Part shown: piece after piece, positions 60,227 through 64,000 of the stretch | Layout of the letters: each line of letters starts with the position of its first letter | Numbering within the stretch: the first letter of the stretch is position 1 | Assembly: GCA_950106755.1 (NCBI GenBank) | Contig: OX467086.1 | Span: forward strand, 30,522,001-30,586,000 | Source of the DNA: Climacium dendroides | Taxonomy: Eukaryota; Streptophyta; Bryopsida; Hypnales; Climaciaceae | DNA length: 64,000 nucleotides | Direction: 5' to 3' | Notes under the pieces: generated by a model | The model's database searches: none | What the model saw: only the letters and a program-made list of their open reading frames with translations | Told to the model about the DNA's origin: nothing | Position numbers and translations under genes: made by a program

Positions 60227-60360
60227 GTACGTCACTGTAACCTCTTTAATCCTTGAACGACACCGCTTGCCTTGAGATTTTTGAACATCACTGTTTATAT
60301 TCTTTTCTCTGAAGGAAAGCCCAGGGTACGTCATTCTAACCCCTTTAATCCTTGAATGAC
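60166..60360. repeat. 98-bp tandem duplication over SWEET exon 3 end
   Basis: CGCTTGCCTTGAGATTTT through CCTTTAATCCTTGAA.GACA is present at 60,166-60,262 and again at 60,264-60,360, about 93% alike by eye. The second copy repeats the last helix coding and the CCCAGG|GTACGTCA donor. Confidence 0.85.
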
Positions 60361-60428
60361 AGCACTGATGTTGTTTGTTTGATGGATGATAAAGAATCTC
60401 TCTATATATCCAAGGAGGGATGCTGCAG

Positions 60429-61486
60429 GACATGGGCGAAGAGTTTATAGAAGTAATCGTGAACTCTCTTAGTAATCTCCCCAAGGACGGGAGTGCAGTA
60501 CCAATAGTGGATTTCAGCTGCTCCACTATAACATTCAGACGGTATTTTCCAGCGGCGGTGGTGGGGTTGTTCTACAACCGGCTGTTCCCGCATGATCACC
60601 TGCATACTGCGCTATCGGTTTGGTCCATCTACTGGCTCTGCAAGGTACGTGAATAACATTCACCCTAGAGTTTCACGATTTCCCTCCGGATCCTCCACAA
60701 GCCCAAGATATGTACTGAGTTCTTGGGTTTTCCTCCAAACAAGAGTCATAGAACAAACTATATTTTTTAAATCAAAATTTGTGGAACCTCAATTATTTGC
60801 CTGCCTCAAGACTAGCATTGTTATCATCAACACATATTAGCATTAATATAAGTTCAACCTGTACATACTCTTTCTTGCGAAACATCTATTATATATGACC
60901 AATTTCATATGTTAAAATGGTGCATTTTAGAGAGCCAGAGTTGTGACTAGCTTGTTCATGTTCCCCGAGATTCTAGAGCTATGAAAAGTACAACTTTCAA
61001 TTATAGATTTCAACAGTGAAGGTTTCAGAGAGATGATCGATAAATTGATGGTTCAGTTGGTTGACTAAAATTCAGTCAATGTCAATGGAATCTATAATTT
61101 TAATGAAGATGAGGTCCCAGATGAGGTCGACTAACTGCATGGTAATATAATGATCTGTGTAAGACGTTGTGCATGCAGGTTCCAGACGCCGTACTTGACG
61201 TTCGATCTCCAGCATACAACAAGTATTATGTGTAGATTGATGGTGGTCACCTCACCCTAAACGCAAGTGTATGTGTAATTGGCACAACAGGACCTTTTCA
61301 ACTTCTTCACGCACCGTGCTTACAAATTAGCTCCTGGTGGATTGTTGTTCCTCATGTACATGTGCCGATGGGAGCACAACATACCCAAGCACCAACTAGA
61401 CAGGCGGAAAATTTATGAATGCAAACGTCTGCGGTGAAATCTGCAGTGAATTATTCGAAGATGCATGGCAGTAGCTAGTTGACGAG
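60429..61486 (+). pseudogene. SABATH carboxyl methyltransferase fragment
   Basis: SABATH enzymes methylate carboxyl groups of hormones and metabolites (salicylate, jasmonate, IAA, gibberellin, etc.) using S-adenosylmethionine. Exon 60,429-60,644 contains VPIVDFSCST, which may be the remains of the SAM motif IADxGCSxG, and then directly RRYFPAAVVGLFYNRLFPHD with LHTALSVWSIYWLCK, the family line VPGSFYxRLFP...LHxxxSxxSLHWL. In intact proteins about 100 residues separate these, so an internal deletion is likely. Exon 61,179-61,222 is VPDAVLDVRSPAYN. Exon 61,291-61,433 is DLFNFFTHRAYKLAPGGLLF then LMYMCRWEHN (family DFxxFLxxRAxELxxGGxMVL). A last piece to 61,486 reads SELFEDAWQ, stop, LVDE. Substrate residues cannot be read. 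It is a pseudogene. Confidence 0.8.
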
Positions 61487-63885
61487 GTATGTAATCATTT
61501 CAACTTCTCCACTAGTCCCATCCTTCCTGTGTAGACCTTTTTCAAGTCTATTGTTGTGTCTTGACTCCATCTATCTTTGTTGTCACAGGGTCGATCCATT
61601 TTCATTCCAAAATGGCACAGATCCGTATACACCATTAGTCATGGGTCAAACACCACACCCTGCCAAAGTAGAACCGACAAGTTTTCTTGTTGATAGAAGT
61701 CAAAGTTGGTCGAGATAGGGACCGTAGTTGGAACCGAACTAGCAGTGATGGTTATTGCAGCATCATGGCTATGGTTACAACGAGATCATGTGTTGTTGCC
61801 GCTACAAACACAGAAGAGAATGAATGGATGCTTCGGAGGAAGGTAAAGTCCATGAATTATCAGTACTCTTCAGAGTGGTTTTTTGCAGTAAACTTATCTA
61901 AAGTTTTTAAGAAATGTAGTACAACCTATCTGTCTACATTGGAAACGGTTATTTTACTAGACAAAATGCTAGAATTCAATGTTTTGATAGCTATATGCAC
62001 AGTGATGAAGGAGATTGAAGTTGTTTCTTGTATGCAGCACCAGAAAGTCCTATGCGGGATGAAGTTGACAGAAAGCATTGGACCCAAGAGCTATAGCTGT
62101 AGTACTTACTTGAAGGCGGTAGAGATGTATGTGGTAGTGTTAGCACGTAGCTAAGTAGTGCAAGATTACTATTGCAGGTTATTTTGTTTTTTATGCATTT
62201 TCAATAAAAATATTTCTCTTTGTCATTCATTTTTTCCAAACTGCCTTTGAGCTTCATTCCAGATTTCAATTTCTAAACCCAAATTGTCATTCCATCTCCA
62301 AAAGAAACAAACAACTTGGGCAGTACTCTTGTTATCCATTTGTGACTTCCATACATGAAATTTTTCACTTATGATAATTGGCACAATTCTTGAGATGATT
62401 TTGTTGCTCTCTTGCCGTTTCCACAACTTCATCACATAAAATTTCTTCTTATGATTTTTGGCACAATTCCTGGTATGATTTTGTTGCTTCATCACATGAA
62501 TTTTTTCATTTGATGATTTTTGGCCCAATTATTGACATGAATGGCTTGCTATGCAAATTCCACACATTAATGTCAAGCATCCATGAATATCAGCTAAAAT
62601 ACTGCCATGAATGATTGCTCTGTTGTTGCATTTTAGTTGTGGTACCACTAGCTACCACATGTTCCTACTCACCCTGAAGCTCCCCGGGATCAAGCAATCG
62701 CAACAACCATCTAACCAATCTCTCAACAAATCCTTGCTACCTTATCTCACTCCAGACTGTCAGGATGCATTGGTTGACAAAATTGAACTTCTTTAGAAAA
62801 GACGGAGATTACTGCAGCTCCTCTCCAGCCAATCCTTTATGAAAAATCCGAGCGAGGACTCTATCACTTTCTTGAAATCAGTTGCTTCAAAGGACTGCAC
62901 GCACAGAAAAGTCATCCCGCAGTTCTTCATCTCTCTATCTAGAGAAGGCATTTGGAACAGATTTCCAATCGCAAAAATATGTTCCAAATTGATGTAATTC
63001 ATGGTGACATTTCCAATCGCAAAAATATTGTTACATTTCCAAATATGTTCCAAATGCCTTCTCAGTGCAATCATGTTACAATATGTTGACAGTACCTAAA
63101 TTGATGACAATGCTGCTTTGTTGTGGTAGTTTTCTGAGTCTATTGTTTAATTTTCTATATCATAATAAAGGTGTGTTTTCATATTAGTTTACAATTGTAT
63201 GTATTTGGAGTTCTATAAGAATGTATGATGGTATTCTATAATTTTATTAGTAGTTAATTTTTCTTGGCATCATATTGTCCCAAAAGGTATGTAAATACTT
63301 TAAATCTGAATTTCATCTCCATTGGGTTGTAATTTGACTACCTTCTTGCTTCATTAAATGTATGCCACTATAAATGGGTATATAATTAATTAAGGGAAAA
63401 AAATCATAACTTCCACGTCAAATGTCTTAACCTCCATAAAAGATAGCCCTTCACCTCTTTAATGCATAGATCTCCCTATTAGTGCCATTTTGTAGCATTT
63501 GGACCTATAGACTAGAAGTTTTGTCTTTTTTTAAATTATGAAGTTACACTAAATTCTCTTTTATTTATGAAATGCAACAACTTCCAACTTTCAAACACCA
63601 CAAAACAAAGTCCTTGCATTCCTTTTGCCTAAAACTTCCTATGTATGCCAAGAATGCAATTTCTAATAGTAAGATGTAAAAGTTATTGAATCTCAATGTT
63701 TCAATGAATTAAAAAATGATTTTTATTTTGAAACACTAGTATAATATTCTAAACTTAATTTTTCGAAGGCATGAATTATCAAGGCAATTGGTTCACGAAA
63801 TGAAGAGGCGCCAACAAAATAATCAACAAGGCCTAAACTACAAAAATTAACCACCTAGCTTGTACCTCTAAACCACTGTAACTTA
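61487..63885. other. No recognised gene; local direct repeats
   Basis: 61,687-62,154 is open for about 155 codons on plus but matches nothing I know and begins in a low-quality context. 62,355-62,530 contains three spaced repeats of TTATGAT(TT)TTTGGCACAATT with GATTTTGTTGCT. 62,955-63,060 repeats ATTTCCAATCGCAAAAATAT and ATATGTTCCAAAT. The remainder to 63,885 is AT-rich with no feature. Confidence 0.4.
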
Positions 63886-64000
63886 CACTACAACAAAATG
63901 TGTATTTTATGACTACACAGTCAATCATAATATTGAAAAATGTGACTGAGTCAGAATTCACTGTAGATGACTTAAAATATGACTAGGTTTAGTCATTACT
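63886..64000 (+). mobile_element. Left end of a CACTA element running off the window
   Basis: CACTACAACAAAATGTGTAT starts at 63,886. It is followed by closely spaced ATGACTA/GTGACTGA/ATGACTT words of a type seen in CACTA subterminal regions. The element continues beyond 64,000, so class within CACTA and coding content are unknown. Confidence 0.6.

Noticed and set aside
61687..62154. 155-codon plus-strand gene
   Set aside because: No motif recognised, several internal AG/GT borders and location at the edge of the fragment cluster; likely chance or part of another fragment.
62640..62670. Helitron 3' hairpin (GTGGTA..TACCAC)
   Set aside because: No CTRR end follows at the right distance, so it does not define the end of the exon collage.

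Overview
The window looks like intergenic and repeat-filled DNA from a large, AT-rich land-plant nuclear genome. The evidence is spliced plant genes with GT..AG introns, plant-type CACTA and PIF/Harbinger transposons, and plant families (SABATH methyltransferase, SWEET, lipoxygenase, 4CL-like ligase, KIN-12 kinesin). I cannot name the species. A non-flowering lineage (lycophyte, fern or bryophyte) is a guess, not a reading.

Layout, left to right. 1-5.5 kb: 178-bp tandem repeats, then a CACTA-type relic (A). 6.5-16.2 kb: a large decayed CACTA element (B) facing away from A, with a minus-strand accessory gene and a plus-strand TNP2 transposase relic. 16-24 kb: retroelement-like debris and two inverted-repeat elements. 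24.1-27.4 kb is the most gene-like part: five clean exons of a chloroplast-type Era GTPase (both ends absent), tail-to-tail with a complete intronless GC-rich nucleoside-hydrolase-family gene. 28-33 kb: a PIF/Harbinger relic with transposase and convergent Myb/SANT partner. 35-38.5 kb: minus-strand exons of V-ATPase subunit B followed, 19 nt later, by exons of a KIN-12 kinesin. 44-48 kb: a second, better preserved TNP2-like transposase gene. 51.8-53 kb: an unknown protein gene split by a 215-bp CACTA miniature element. 55-61.5 kb: plus-strand exon fragments of lipoxygenase, an AMP-binding (4CL-like) ligase, a SWEET and a SABATH methyltransferase. The right edge carries another CACTA end.

The genes do not form an operon or pathway. 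The notable theme is exon collage: pieces of at least six unrelated host genes, mostly with recognisable splice sites, in two same-strand clusters. This is what gene-capturing transposons (Helitrons, Pack-type elements) produce, but I could not locate convincing element ends, so the mechanism is inference. A second theme is a repeat family flanked by TTAA with CCC-starting inverted termini, a piggyBac-like signature that is unexpected in a plant. The one gene that looks complete and uninterrupted is the nucleoside-hydrolase-like gene at 25,910-27,154.
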